Shown one piece after another: positions 17,017-25,317 of a stretch of 64,000 nucleotides of DNA; positions within the stretch are counted from its first letter, which is position 1, and the number at the start of each line of letters is the position of its first letter. This DNA comes from Massilia sp. BJB1822 (GTDB taxonomy: Bacteria > Pseudomonadota > Gammaproteobacteria > Burkholderiales > Burkholderiaceae_D): contig NZ_JABWEB010000006.1 in assembly GCF_013369485.1 (NCBI RefSeq), forward strand, positions 235,153-299,152, written 5' to 3'. Both the position numbers and the translations under genes were made by a program. Below the pieces are notes generated by a model. It searched no databases and had not been told where the DNA came from. It worked only from the letters and a program-made list of their open reading frames with translations.

Positions 17017-18204
17017 ATGATGAAACGTCTGATTGTCCTTGTTTGCGCGCTGCTGCTGAGCGCCTGTTCCAGCATCGCCATCCACCCGGCCGCGCCGCCG
17101 GCGGCCCAGCTTTTCAGCGACTCAAGCTTTGCCGCCGCCAGCGAAGACGTGGGCGCCGACCAGATCCTGGCGGCGACGCCGGCCATGAAGCGCTATGTGG
17201 ACGACGCCTTGCGCAGCCAGCGCGACAAGCCGCCCCACCGCGCCCTGTTCGACGCCCTCTACCGGCGCGACCAGCTCAAGATCGAATACGATTCCGCCAC
17301 CACCCGCACCGCCGCCCAGACCTTCGATGCGCGTTCGGGCAACTGCATTTCCCTGGTCATCATGACGGCGGCGCTGGCGCGCGAAATGGGCCTGCAGGTG
17401 CAGTTCCAGAGCGTGTTCGTGGACGAAAGCTGGAGCCGCTCCGGCAGCCTGTATATCTCCAGCGGCCATGTGAACATCGTCCTGGGCCGCAACAAGATGT
17501 ACCAGGCCGGTTATGACGCCAGTGCCTACCTGGTGATCGACTTCCTGCCGCCGGCCGACATCCGCAGCCTGGATGCGCGCCCGATCGACGAGAAGACCGT
17601 GCTGGCCATGTTCATGAACAACCGCGCCGCCGAATCGCTGGTGGAGGGCAAGCTGGATAACGCCTACTGGTGGGCGCGCAGCGCCATCCTGCAAGACCCG
17701 GACTTCTACAGCGCCTATAACACCCTGGGCGTGATCTACAAGCAGCATGGCGACCTGGCGATGGCCGAACGCACCATGCGCTATATGGCCCAGCTGACGC
17801 CCTCCAGCACCGTGCCGCTGTACAACCTGGCGCGCATCCTGGACAGCATGGGCCGCGATGCCGAAGCCAAGACCGTGCGCGAGCAGCTGGCGCGCATGGA
17901 GCCGAATCCGCCCTTCCATTACTTCAATCTGGGCCTGAAAGCCATGGAGGAAGGCCAGTACTTCAAGGCGCGCGCCCTGTTCGCGCGCGAAGTCGAGCGC
18001 CAGCCCGGCTACCACGAATTCCACTTCTGGCTGGCCCTGGCGGCCTACAAGCTGGGCGATCTGCGCCTGGCCGACAAGCACCTGAAACTGGCGCTGGAAA
18101 ACAGCACCACGCGGCGCGACCATGAGCTGTACGCCGGCAAGCTGGAACGCCTGCGCGCCGAAGGTATCCGTCTGCGCGGCGGGCGCGGCAGCGATCCGGA
18201 TTGA
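17017..18204 (+). CDS. Lipoprotein with transglutaminase-like and TPR domains
   Basis: 395 residues after a strong AAGGGAGG site. A lipobox (LLLSAC, Cys about 17) marks a lipoprotein. Residues about 90-190 look like a transglutaminase-core fold: the Cys in ARSGNCISLVIMTAALAREMGL, the His in SSGHVNIVLG and the Asp in YLVIDFLPP would form a Cys-His-Asp triad. From about 205 to 370 there are TPR-type repeats (AYWWARSAILQDPDFYSAYNTLGVIYKQ; PLYNLARILDSMGRDAEA; FHFWLALAAYKLGDLRLADKHL). Such proteins are envelope proteins of unknown substrate; the domain may be a protease or a binding scaffold. No functional partner is evident nearby. Confidence 0.82.
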   Translation: MMKRLIVLVCALLLSACSSIAIHPAAPPAAQLFSDSSFAAASEDVGADQILAATPAMKRYVDDALRSQRDKPPHRALFDALYRRDQLKIEYDSATTRTAAQTFDARSGNCISLVIMTAALAREMGLQVQFQSVFVDESWSRSGSLYISSGHVNIVLGRNKMYQAGYDASAYLVIDFLPPADIRSLDARPIDEKTVLAMFMNNRAAESLVEGKLDNAYWWARSAILQDPDFYSAYNTLGVIYKQHGDLAMAERTMRYMAQLTPSSTVPLYNLARILDSMGRDAEAKTVREQLARMEPNPPFHYFNLGLKAMEEGQYFKARALFAREVERQPGYHEFHFWLALAAYKLGDLRLADKHLKLALENSTTRRDHELYAGKLERLRAEGIRLRGGRGSDPD

Positions 18205-18255
18205 GGCAGCGATACGCCGGCAGGGGTAAGATTGCCTTTTCCGTAATACGGTTTA

Positions 18256-18282
18256 CACTGTGGGGCTTTCCACCCCACAGTG
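18256..18282 (+). promoter_or_regulatory. Perfect hairpin abutting a start codon
   Basis: CACTGTGGGG (18256-18265), loop CTTTCCA, then CCCCACAGTG (18273-18282): a perfect 10-bp stem ending 6 bp before ATG 18289 and occupying the place of the ribosome-binding site. A second palindrome, CCGTAATACGG, lies at 18241-18251. It could block translation as RNA or bind a regulator as DNA. Confidence 0.5.
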
Positions 18283-18288
18283 CCAACC

Positions 18289-20226
18289 ATGATCCGACCT
18301 CTTTCCGTACTGGCCCTTTCCCTGGCGCTCTGCGGCGCCGCCCATGGCTTTGACCGCGCCGCCGTCCTGGCCGCCGCCGAAGCGCCCGAAGCGCCGAAAG
18401 GCGGCCCGCGCGAACACTACACCAAGCACGAATTCCGCATTCCCATGCGCGACGGCGTGCGCCTCTTCACCACGGTCTATGTGCCGAAAGACAGTTCGAA
18501 AAGCTATCCCTTCCTGATCGAACGCACGCCCTACAGCGCCGGGGTGCGCGAGCAGGGCAAGCTGCAGTACGGCGTGGAGTTCTATCCCAAGTCGCTCGGC
18601 CCTTCGCGCGAATTCGAGCAGGCCGGCTATATCTTCGTGCGCCAGGACGTGCGCGGCCGCTATATGTCGGAAGGCAAATGGCAGGAGATGACGCCGCACG
18701 TCAACGCCCAGCGCGCGCCGGGCGAAGGCAATGAGAGCCAGGACATGCACGACACCATCGAGTGGCTGCTGAAGCATGTGCCGGGCAATAACGGCAAGGC
18801 CGGCATCTACGGCATTTCCTATCCCGGCTTCTACACCTCGGCCAGCATCATCGATTCGCATCCGGCCATCAAGGCCGCCTCGCCGCAGGCGCCGGTGACC
18901 AATCTGTTCATGGGCGACGACGCCTACCATGGCGGCGCGCTGATGCTGGCGGCGAACTTCGACTTCTACTCCGCCTTCACCAGCGAGCAGAATCCCACCG
19001 CCCAGCCGAAGAACTGGGAAAGCTTCGACTACGGCATGGCCGATGGCTACGACTACTTCCTCAAGCACCAGAACCTGTCGGCCATCCTGGCCCAGCTCCA
19101 GCCCAAGCAGCGCACCTATCTGGAGCCGACCGTTGAGCACAGCAGCTACGACGAGTTCTGGAAGTCGCGCGATATCGCGCCGCACCTGAAAAACGTGCGC
19201 GCCGCCGTGCTGACCGTGGGCGGCTGGTTCGACGCGGAAGACCTGCAAGGTCCGTTCAGCACCTACCAGGCCATCGGCCGCAACAACCCCGGCATCTTCA
19301 ACGGCCTGGTGATCGGCCCCTGGTCGCATGGCGGCTGGGCCGGCGGCGAAGGGCGCAATCTGGGGCCGGTGAAATTCGACAGCAAGACGTCCGAACACTT
19401 CCGCCAGAAGATCCAGTTCCCCTTCTTCGAACAGCATCTGAAAGGCGTAAAGCCGGACCAGGCCACGGCCAATGTGAACGCCTTCGAAACCGGCAGCAAT
19501 GTCTGGCGCCAGTACAGCGCCTGGCCGCCGCAGCAGGCCAAGGCGCGCACGCTCTACTTCGGCGCCAACGGCACCCTGCACTGGCAGCAGCCGGCGGCGG
19601 GCGGCGGCGAGTACGACGAATACGTCAGCGATCCGAAAAAGCCGGTGCCATATATCGGCTATGCGGCCACCGGCGTGCCGCGCGAATATATGGTGTCGGA
19701 CCAGCGCTTTGCATCCAGCCGTCCCGACGTGCTGGTCTACCAGAGCGAGGTGCTGGAGGAGGACGTGACCCTGGCCGGCCCGGTCTCGCCCAAGCTCTTC
19801 GTCTCCACCAGCGGCAGCGATGCTGACTGGGTGGTCAAGCTGATCGACGTCTATCCGCAGGAGTATCCGGCGCCGGCCAAGGAAGACGGCGCCGGCGCGG
19901 TGAAGATGGCCGGCTACCAGCAGCTGGTGCGCGGCAATCCACTGCGCGGAAAATTCCGCCATAGCTTCGAGAAGCCGGAAGCGTTCACGCCCGGCAAAGT
20001 GGAAGCGCTCAACTTCCAGCTGGGCGATGTGAACCACACCTTCCGCCGCGGCCACCGCATCATGGTGCAGGTGCAAAGCTCCTGGTTCCCGCTGATCGAC
20101 CTGAACCCGCAGAAGTTCATGGACATTCCAAAAGCGAAGCCGGAGGACTTCCAGAAAGCCACCCAGCGCGTGTACCGCGCGCCGGCCACGCCGTCCGGTA
20201 TCGCGGTGCAAGTGCTGGCGCGCTAA
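18289..20226 (+). CDS. Secreted CocE/NonD-family hydrolase
   Basis: 645 residues with a signal peptide (LSVLALSLALCGAAHG). The S15/CocE catalytic domain runs from about 45: IPMRDGVRLFTTVYVPK, YIFVRQDVRGRYMSEG, and the nucleophile elbow GIYGISYPGFYTS (Ser in GxSYxG). VGGWFDAEDL supplies the catalytic Asp and GPWSHGGWAGG the His. The C-terminal jelly-roll (about 460-640) contains PKLFVSTSGSDADWVVKLIDVYP. Family members hydrolyse alpha-amino acid esters, cocaine, beta-lactam side chains or dipeptides; the presence of a signal peptide and family size favour an alpha-amino acid ester hydrolase or periplasmic peptidase. No Shine-Dalgarno is visible; a hairpin occupies its place. Confidence 0.92.
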   Translation: MIRPLSVLALSLALCGAAHGFDRAAVLAAAEAPEAPKGGPREHYTKHEFRIPMRDGVRLFTTVYVPKDSSKSYPFLIERTPYSAGVREQGKLQYGVEFYPKSLGPSREFEQAGYIFVRQDVRGRYMSEGKWQEMTPHVNAQRAPGEGNESQDMHDTIEWLLKHVPGNNGKAGIYGISYPGFYTSASIIDSHPAIKAASPQAPVTNLFMGDDAYHGGALMLAANFDFYSAFTSEQNPTAQPKNWESFDYGMADGYDYFLKHQNLSAILAQLQPKQRTYLEPTVEHSSYDEFWKSRDIAPHLKNVRAAVLTVGGWFDAEDLQGPFSTYQAIGRNNPGIFNGLVIGPWSHGGWAGGEGRNLGPVKFDSKTSEHFRQKIQFPFFEQHLKGVKPDQATANVNAFETGSNVWRQYSAWPPQQAKARTLYFGANGTLHWQQPAAGGGEYDEYVSDPKKPVPYIGYAATGVPREYMVSDQRFASSRPDVLVYQSEVLEEDVTLAGPVSPKLFVSTSGSDADWVVKLIDVYPQEYPAPAKEDGAGAVKMAGYQQLVRGNPLRGKFRHSFEKPEAFTPGKVEALNFQLGDVNHTFRRGHRIMVQVQSSWFPLIDLNPQKFMDIPKAKPEDFQKATQRVYRAPATPSGIAVQVLAR

Positions 20227-20241
20227 GCTGTTTTTCCCTCC

Positions 20242-20283
20242 CTTGCCCGGGGCCGGAAGCAGCAGCCTTCCGCCCCGGGCAAG
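20242..20283 (+). terminator. Strong GC-rich hairpin after the CocE-family gene
   Basis: CTTGCCCGGGGC-CGGAAG pairs with CTTCCG-CCCCGGGCAAG (17 bp, one bulged C) around CAGCAGC. It sits 15 bp after the stop codon. No U-tract follows on the plus strand, so it may act as an mRNA 3' stabiliser or a Rho-assisted terminator. The following 196 bp up to the PHB depolymerase gene hold nothing recognisable. Confidence 0.5.
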
Positions 20284-20479
20284 ACCTTATGCTGGTCAGA
20301 AAAGGCCGGTGCTGCAAGTGATTTGTATTTTCGCCACTCCGAAATTTTAAGCATGCTTGGCCGCAGCTTTGTGTGGGATCATCGCCGGTGCATCTGATTG
20401 TGCAGCGCGTCAAACTCCCGCCCTGCAACCCTGTGCACGGGCGGTCCATCCCCGATGTTCGCCACTTAGGAGTCCGAAG

Positions 20480-21544
20480 ATGAAACTGTCATCCTCGCTT
20501 GCCGCTTCCGCCATTCTGCTGGCCGCCGCTCCCTGGGTTCATGCCAGCCCGCCCTTGCCAGCGCTGGGCGCCGACCAGAATGCCACCTCCGTTTCGGGCC
20601 TCTCGTCCGGCGCTTTCATGGCGGTGCAATACCAGGTCGCCTATTCCAATTCCGTGGTCGGCGCCGGCGTGGTGGCGGGCGGCCCTTACTACTGCGCCGC
20701 CAACGGCTTCCTCGCCTACGCCGCCATCTGCATGGGCCAGGTGCCATTCGTGCCGCCCAATCCGGCCCTGATGGCGTCTGCCGCGCGCAGCTTCGCCGAC
20801 GCCGGCCAGATCGATCCGCTCACGGGCTTGAACAAGGCGCGCATCTATGTCTTCAGCGGCACGCGCGACACCGTGGTCTATCAGCAGGCGGTGAACGCCA
20901 CCGTGTCCTTCTTCAAACAGGTGGGCGTGGACAAATCGAATGTCCAGTACGTGAATAATGTGCCGGCCGGCCACGCGCTGCTGACGCCCTCCTTCGGCAA
21001 TCCTTGCGCGGACAATGCCGCGCCCTATATCAGCCACTGCACCGTGCATCAGCAGGCCTACGACCAGGCGGGCGCCATCTTCAACCATATCTACGGCAAT
21101 GCCAAGCCGCCGGCCAGCAGCCTGTCGGGCCAGATCATCAAGTTCAATCAGCGCGAATTCGCCAAGGCCGATAGCGGCATGGCGGAGGATGCGTTTGCCT
21201 ATGTGCCGAAAGCCTGCGGCGGCAGCGGCAATGCCTGCAAGGTGCATGTGGCATTCCACGGCTGCCTTCAATCCGCCGAATCTGTGCAGGACGATTTCTA
21301 CGGCAAGACCAGCTACAACTCCTGGGCCGACACGAATAACATCATCGTGCTGTATCCGCAGGTGAACAAGTCCGACATTCCCTTCAACCCGAATGGATGC
21401 TGGGATTGGTTCGGCTACACCGACAGCAATTACGCGCTGAAATCGGGGCAGCAGATGGTGGCTGTGAACGCCATGGTCAAGCGCCTGACCACCGCGCCGA
21501 ACAGCGTGCAGGCTGCCGCCGTGACGGACGGCGTTTCGCGCTAA
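20480..21544 (+). CDS. Secreted poly(3-hydroxybutyrate) depolymerase
   Basis: 354 residues after a TTAGGAG site, with a signal peptide of about 22 residues ending AxA. The lipase box SGLSSGAFMAVQ (Ser42) lies near the N terminus, as in circularly permuted single-domain PHB depolymerases such as that of Penicillium funiculosum. A catalytic Asp is likely in FSGTRDTVV and the His in PAGHALLTP; the late VHVAFHGC supplies the oxyanion region. There is no fibronectin-like linker or separate substrate-binding domain. The enzyme should cleave extracellular PHB or its oligomers to 3-hydroxybutyrate. No ORF for uptake or dehydrogenase lies adjacent. Confidence 0.9.
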   Translation: MKLSSSLAASAILLAAAPWVHASPPLPALGADQNATSVSGLSSGAFMAVQYQVAYSNSVVGAGVVAGGPYYCAANGFLAYAAICMGQVPFVPPNPALMASAARSFADAGQIDPLTGLNKARIYVFSGTRDTVVYQQAVNATVSFFKQVGVDKSNVQYVNNVPAGHALLTPSFGNPCADNAAPYISHCTVHQQAYDQAGAIFNHIYGNAKPPASSLSGQIIKFNQREFAKADSGMAEDAFAYVPKACGGSGNACKVHVAFHGCLQSAESVQDDFYGKTSYNSWADTNNIIVLYPQVNKSDIPFNPNGCWDWFGYTDSNYALKSGQQMVAVNAMVKRLTTAPNSVQAAAVTDGVSR

Positions 21545-21623
21545 ACCCGCGGGCTGTTGCCGCCGCCGGCTTTTTCTCGCTTGCCGCGCGCAAGCCGGCG
21601 GCGATTCTCGCTACACTGGAGGC

Positions 21624-22508
21624 ATGAACAACTCCCGGAAAATGGCGGCGGCCGCAGGCATGATGGGCTTTGTCTGGGCTGGGCTGACGGCCGTGGTTGC
21701 GGCCAGCCAGCGCAAGCTGCTGTTCAACCCCAACGTCAAGCGCGAGGTGCGCAGCCCGCGCAGCAGCGGCCACCGCACGCGCGCCGTGGTGCTGCGCGCG
21801 GCCGACGGCACCAAGCTGGCCGGCTGGCTGATGACGCCGCGCCAGCCCGGTCCCTCCCCCGCCGTGCTCTATTTCGGCGGCCGCTCGGAGGAAGTGTCCT
21901 GGGTGGCGCGCGATGCCGGCACCCTGTTTCCCGGCATGGCGGTGCTGGCCATGAATTACCGCGGCTACGGCGAGTCGCAGGGCGAACCGGGCGAAGAACA
22001 TATGGTGGAAGATGGGCGCATGCTGTTCGACTGGCTGCGCGACAGCGCCAATGCCGATGCGGCGCGCATCGCCGTGGTGGGCCGCAGTCTGGGGTCGGGC
22101 GTGGCGGTGCAGGTGGCGATGGAACGCGCCGTGCATTCCATCGTGCTGATCACGCCCTATGATTCGATCCTGGCGCTGGCGCGGCGCCGCTTCCGCGCCA
22201 TGCCGATCGGGATGGTGCTCAAGCACCGCTTCGAATCGGTCAAGCATGCCGAGCGCCTGACCGCGCCGACCTATGTGCTGCGCGCCGCCAGCGACGACGT
22301 GGTGCCGCACTCGCACACCGACGAACTGGTGACGCGCCTGAACCGCCTGCATCTGGACGAGATCGTGCCCGGCACCGATCACATGAATATTCCGTACATG
22401 GAAATCACACAGCGCAAGATCGCGCAATTCCTGTCGGCGCAATTTGCCGGCGGCGCGGCGGCGCTCGAGCCGCCGCCGCCAGACCAGCTGCTTATGCCGC
22501 CGGCTTGA
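21624..22508 (+). CDS. Membrane-anchored alpha/beta hydrolase (YfhR/BEM46-like)
   Basis: 294 residues. An N-terminal hydrophobic segment (about 8-28) probably anchors it in the inner membrane. The fold is seen in AVLYFGGRSEEVSW (oxyanion loop), AMNYRGYGESQG and the nucleophile elbow VVGRSLGSGVAV. A late ASDDVVP contains the acid and PGTDHMN the catalytic His. This order matches BEM46/YfhR-type serine hydrolases of unknown substrate. Its 3' end overlaps the convergent esterase gene by 17 bp. Confidence 0.88.
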   Translation: MNNSRKMAAAAGMMGFVWAGLTAVVAASQRKLLFNPNVKREVRSPRSSGHRTRAVVLRAADGTKLAGWLMTPRQPGPSPAVLYFGGRSEEVSWVARDAGTLFPGMAVLAMNYRGYGESQGEPGEEHMVEDGRMLFDWLRDSANADAARIAVVGRSLGSGVAVQVAMERAVHSIVLITPYDSILALARRRFRAMPIGMVLKHRFESVKHAERLTAPTYVLRAASDDVVPHSHTDELVTRLNRLHLDEIVPGTDHMNIPYMEITQRKIAQFLSAQFAGGAAALEPPPPDQLLMPPA

Positions 22509-23334
22509 ACGCGCTGCGGAAGGCGCGCAGCGCGGCTGGATGGTAGACCGTCAGATGCGTTTCGTCCGGCAGCGGCGCCAGTTGCCAGCGCAGACCTGCG
22601 ACCTTGCTGCCGGCCAGCGCCGCCTCCAGTTGCTGCGCCAGCTCCGGCATGCCTTTCTCGCCGCTGGCCGCCACGTACAGGGTTTTGTCGAGCCGCTTGT
22701 GGGCGCGTAGCTTGGCGCTGGCCTGTTGCAGCAGCTGGCGCTTGTTCCACCAGAGGCTGGGATCGATGGCGATATAGGTGTCGAACAGCTGCGGCTCCTG
22801 CAGGAAGGTCTCCATCACGAACAAGCCGGCCAGCGACTCGCCGATGATGGCGCTTTCCTGCGTGGTGCGGTAGCGCGCCTTCACCTGCGGCATCAGCTCC
22901 TCGCGGATGAAGCTGCGGTAGGCCGCCGAGCCGCCCACCACCGGGGCGATCTTGCGGTCTTCGGCCTCCTCGGTGGGGCCGGTCAGGTCGCGCCGGCGCT
23001 GGGTATTCTCGATACCCACCAGCATGAAGGAGCGCATGGTGCCGTTGGCCACCGAGACCTGCAGCAGGCCCGCCACGTGCAGGAAGTCCTCGGCCAGGCC
23101 GCCGTCGGGCATATACAGCACGGGCAGCGGCGCGTCGGGCGCATCGTTCCAGCCGCGTGCCATATACACATTGATGCGGCGGGTTTCGCCCAGATGGCGG
23201 GAATCGATAGTGAAGGTGTCGCCGATGGACAGCGGAGCCGCCTTGCTGAATGCTTCCGCCGCCTGCAGCGGGCTGAATGCCGCCGCTGCCACCGTTGCCG
23301 CCATTGCTGCCAGAACCTTGCGTCTTGCCGTCAT
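22492..23334 (-). CDS. Exported esterase of the IroE/Fes-like (esterase D) family
   Basis: 280 residues with a signal peptide (MTARRKVLAAMAATVAAAAF; an RR pair but no full Tat motif). Putative-esterase (PF00756-type) features: VLYMPDGGLAEDF, VGIENTQRRRDLTGP, nucleophile GESLAGLFVMETF, IAIDPSLWW and a late DETHLTVYHPA with the catalytic His. Close families hydrolyse siderophore trilactones or simple esters; no siderophore genes are nearby, so the substrate is open. It is convergent with the YfhR-like gene (17-bp overlap). Confidence 0.88.
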   Translation of the reverse strand: MTARRKVLAAMAATVAAAAFSPLQAAEAFSKAAPLSIGDTFTIDSRHLGETRRINVYMARGWNDAPDAPLPVLYMPDGGLAEDFLHVAGLLQVSVANGTMRSFMLVGIENTQRRRDLTGPTEEAEDRKIAPVVGGSAAYRSFIREELMPQVKARYRTTQESAIIGESLAGLFVMETFLQEPQLFDTYIAIDPSLWWNKRQLLQQASAKLRAHKRLDKTLYVAASGEKGMPELAQQLEAALAGSKVAGLRWQLAPLPDETHLTVYHPAALRAFRSAFKPAA

Positions 23335-23449
23335 GCGCCTGCCTCCTGTATTTTTCGAAGGGCAAGTCTATGAAAAGATGGCTGATTTGTCCACAGCCTT
23401 CGGCAGCGGGAGATTGTGCTGGAGCGCGTTCTGGCGGATAATTTCGGCC

Positions 23450-23698
23450 ATGAACGATACTACTACCCGCCCCCCACTGCCCGATCACCTGTCCGTCGAC
23501 CCACGCAGCCCGCACCATGTTGCGGCCGTGTTCGAGTTCGATATCGGCATCAAATTCAATGACAAAGACCGCTTCGACGTCGAGGAATACTGCGTCAGCG
23601 AAGGCTGGATCAAGGTGCCAGCCGGTAAAACCCTGGACCGCAAGGGCCGCCCCATGCTGATCAAGCTGAAGGGCAAGGTCGAAGCCTTCTACCGTTAA
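23450..23698 (+). CDS. DUF3297 family protein
   Basis: This 82-residue cytoplasmic protein matches the small DUF3297 family of proteobacteria: PLPDHLSVDPRSPHHVAAVFEFDIGIKFN, then DVEEYCVSEGWIKVPAGK and the terminal KLKGKVEAFYR. I am confident of the family from its Asp-His-rich opening and invariant ending. The function is unknown. ATG 23450 fits the family start. An intrinsic terminator follows 5 bp after the stop, so it is a monocistronic unit. Confidence 0.88.
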   Translation: MNDTTTRPPLPDHLSVDPRSPHHVAAVFEFDIGIKFNDKDRFDVEEYCVSEGWIKVPAGKTLDRKGRPMLIKLKGKVEAFYR

Positions 23699-23703
23699 TC
23701 CCC

Positions 23704-23729
23704 GGCCACGGCATCCACCGTGGCCTTTT
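23704..23729 (+). terminator. Rho-independent terminator of the DUF3297 gene
   Basis: A perfect 8-bp stem GGCCACGG / CCGTGGCC (23704-23711 and 23718-23725) with a CATCCA loop, followed by TTTT, starting 5 bp after the stop codon. Confidence 0.85.
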
Positions 23730-23733
23730 CATT

Positions 23734-24351
23734 TCAGGCAAACTCCATCACTTCGGCCAGCGGCTTGCGCGGCTTCTGCGGCCAGTTTTCCGGCGTGGCA
23801 TAGCCCACCGTTACCAGCATCACCGGCACATCGCGCTCGGACAGGCCGAATTCGCGCGCCACGCCCTGCTGGTCGAAGCCGCCCATCGGGCAAGTATCCA
23901 GGCCCATGCCTTCGGCCGCCAGAATCAGCGTCATCGCCGCCAGCGAAGCGGAGCGCACCGCTTCATCACGCTGCAATTGCGGATTATCGCGGTGCGCGCC
24001 TTGCGCCATTCCCACCCAGCTTTGCAGCATCGATGCATTGATAATGCCCGCGTCGAGCGATGGCTGGAGCGCACCGGCCAGGCCTTCATGCGCGGCCAGC
24101 GTGCCGCAGACGATGAAGGTGACGGAAGCTTCCGTCACTTTTTTCTGGCCATAGGCGACGGACAGCAGGCGGGCCTTGGCTTGCGGCGAACGCACGGCGA
24201 TGAATTTCCAGTTCTGGAAGTTGTAGGCCGATGGCGCCAGCGTGGCCAGGCGCACCAGCTCCGCCAGCTGCTGATCGTCCAGCGCGCGGCTGCTATCGAA
24301 GTTGTTGACCGAGGCGCGGGATTCAATCAGGTTTTTAATATTCTCGTACAC
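23734..24351 (-). CDS. Nitroreductase-family FMN oxidoreductase
   Basis: 205 residues after AGGAG. The nitroreductase fold is shown by IESRASVNNFDSSRALDD (FMN-binding Arg region), LATLAPSAYNFQNWKFIAVRS, LAAMTLILAAEGMGLDTCPMGGFD and the terminal VGYATPENWPQKPRKPLAEV. It is NAD(P)H-dependent and reduces nitroaromatics, quinones or flavins; the physiological substrate is unknown. It lies 9 bp downstream of the EamA exporter gene in an operon divergent from a MarR regulator, suggesting induction by a toxic aromatic or quinone. Confidence 0.92.
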   Translation of the reverse strand: MYENIKNLIESRASVNNFDSSRALDDQQLAELVRLATLAPSAYNFQNWKFIAVRSPQAKARLLSVAYGQKKVTEASVTFIVCGTLAAHEGLAGALQPSLDAGIINASMLQSWVGMAQGAHRDNPQLQRDEAVRSASLAAMTLILAAEGMGLDTCPMGGFDQQGVAREFGLSERDVPVMLVTVGYATPENWPQKPRKPLAEVMEFA

Positions 24352-24360
24352 ATCAAACTC

Positions 24361-25236
24361 CTAAACACGTTGTTGTGGTGGTGGGGCGGCTTGCGCCCAT
24401 TGTACGGCCAGCACACTGCCGAATACTGTCACCAATCCTAATAGCGACCAGCCGCGCATGCTCTGTCCCAGCAAGGCCCAGCCCAGGATCACGGCGGTCA
24501 GGGGACTGAGCAAGCCAAGCGAGGACACGGCCACCGGCGACAGGCGGGCAATGCCGCGGAACCACAGGGCATACGCCACCAAAGCGCCGGCCAGCGACAG
24601 ATAGGCATAGCCCATCACCGCGCTGCTGCCCAGCGCCGGCAGCGGCGGATCGGCCAGCAGCGCCAGCGGCAGCAGCATCGTCCCGCCGGCCAGCAGCTGC
24701 CAGCCGGTGAAGGCCAGCACCGGCACGTCGGGACGCCAGCGGCGCGCCAGATACGTGCCGGCCGCCATGCAAGCCGCTCCCGCCAGCGCGGCGGCGATGC
24801 CCAGCGCATCCCAGGCGGCGCCCGGCGTCAGCAGCAGGGCCGCCATGCCGAACACGCCCAGCACGCTGGCCCAGACCGCGACGCGCCCCGGCCGCGCGCC
24901 ATCCATCGACCAGGCCATGCCCATCACCAGCAAGGGCTGGATGGCGCCGACCACCGCCGCCACGCCGCCCGGCAGACGGTAGGCGGCGATAAACAGCAAG
25001 GCCTGGAAGCAGCCGATATTCAGCGCCGCCAGCACGGCCAACCGGCCCCAGTCGCGCCGCGCCGGCAGGCGGCGCACGAACAGGCTCAGCAGCAGGCCGG
25101 CGGGCAGGCAGCGCAGCAGGGCCGCCGTGAACGGCCGGCCCGGCGGCAGAAAAGTGGTGGTGACGATATAGGTCGAACCCCAGATGACCGGCGCCAGCGC
25201 GGTCAGCAAGACGTTTCCCCAGGATATGCGTGGCAT
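24361..25236 (-). CDS. EamA/DMT-family exporter (PecM-like)
   Basis: 291 residues from ATG 25236, chosen because a GGAGG site sits 5 bp upstream and overlaps the alternative ATG 25248. Ten hydrophobic segments form two EamA repeats, the first starting LLTALAPVIWGSTYIVTT, the second about residue 150. Sequence and gene layout (divergent MarR regulator) resemble PecM, the pigment/toxin exporter partner of PecS. It probably exports a small hydrophobic compound. Followed 9 bp later by the nitroreductase gene. Confidence 0.88.
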   Translation of the reverse strand: MPRISWGNVLLTALAPVIWGSTYIVTTTFLPPGRPFTAALLRCLPAGLLLSLFVRRLPARRDWGRLAVLAALNIGCFQALLFIAAYRLPGGVAAVVGAIQPLLVMGMAWSMDGARPGRVAVWASVLGVFGMAALLLTPGAAWDALGIAAALAGAACMAAGTYLARRWRPDVPVLAFTGWQLLAGGTMLLPLALLADPPLPALGSSAVMGYAYLSLAGALVAYALWFRGIARLSPVAVSSLGLLSPLTAVILGWALLGQSMRGWSLLGLVTVFGSVLAVQWAQAAPPPQQRV

Positions 25237-25249
25237 CGGAGCCTCCATT

Positions 25250-25300
25250 TATCTTCAATTCAAGATAATTATTCCAGCTTATAATCTTGAGATCAAGATA
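25250..25300. promoter_or_regulatory. Twin palindromic operators between the MarR gene and the exporter operon
   Basis: Site 1 (25250-25267) reads TATCTTCAATTCAAGATA and site 2 (25283-25300) AATCTTGAGATCAAGATA. Both are 18-bp palindromes of consensus ATCTT(G/C)A-NN-TCAAGAT, the size and symmetry of MarR-family operators. Their centres are 33 bp apart, close to three helical turns, so two dimers would bind the same DNA face. They cover the whole 81-bp divergent promoter region. Confidence 0.8.
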
Positions 25301-25317
25301 AATTTGGAGCAAATCCG

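Noticed and set aside
18253..20211. Minus-strand open frame antisense to the CocE-family gene
   Set aside because: Composition is that of a GC-rich shadow (Val/His/Ala/Arg-rich); the plus-strand gene has catalytic motifs and a signal peptide.
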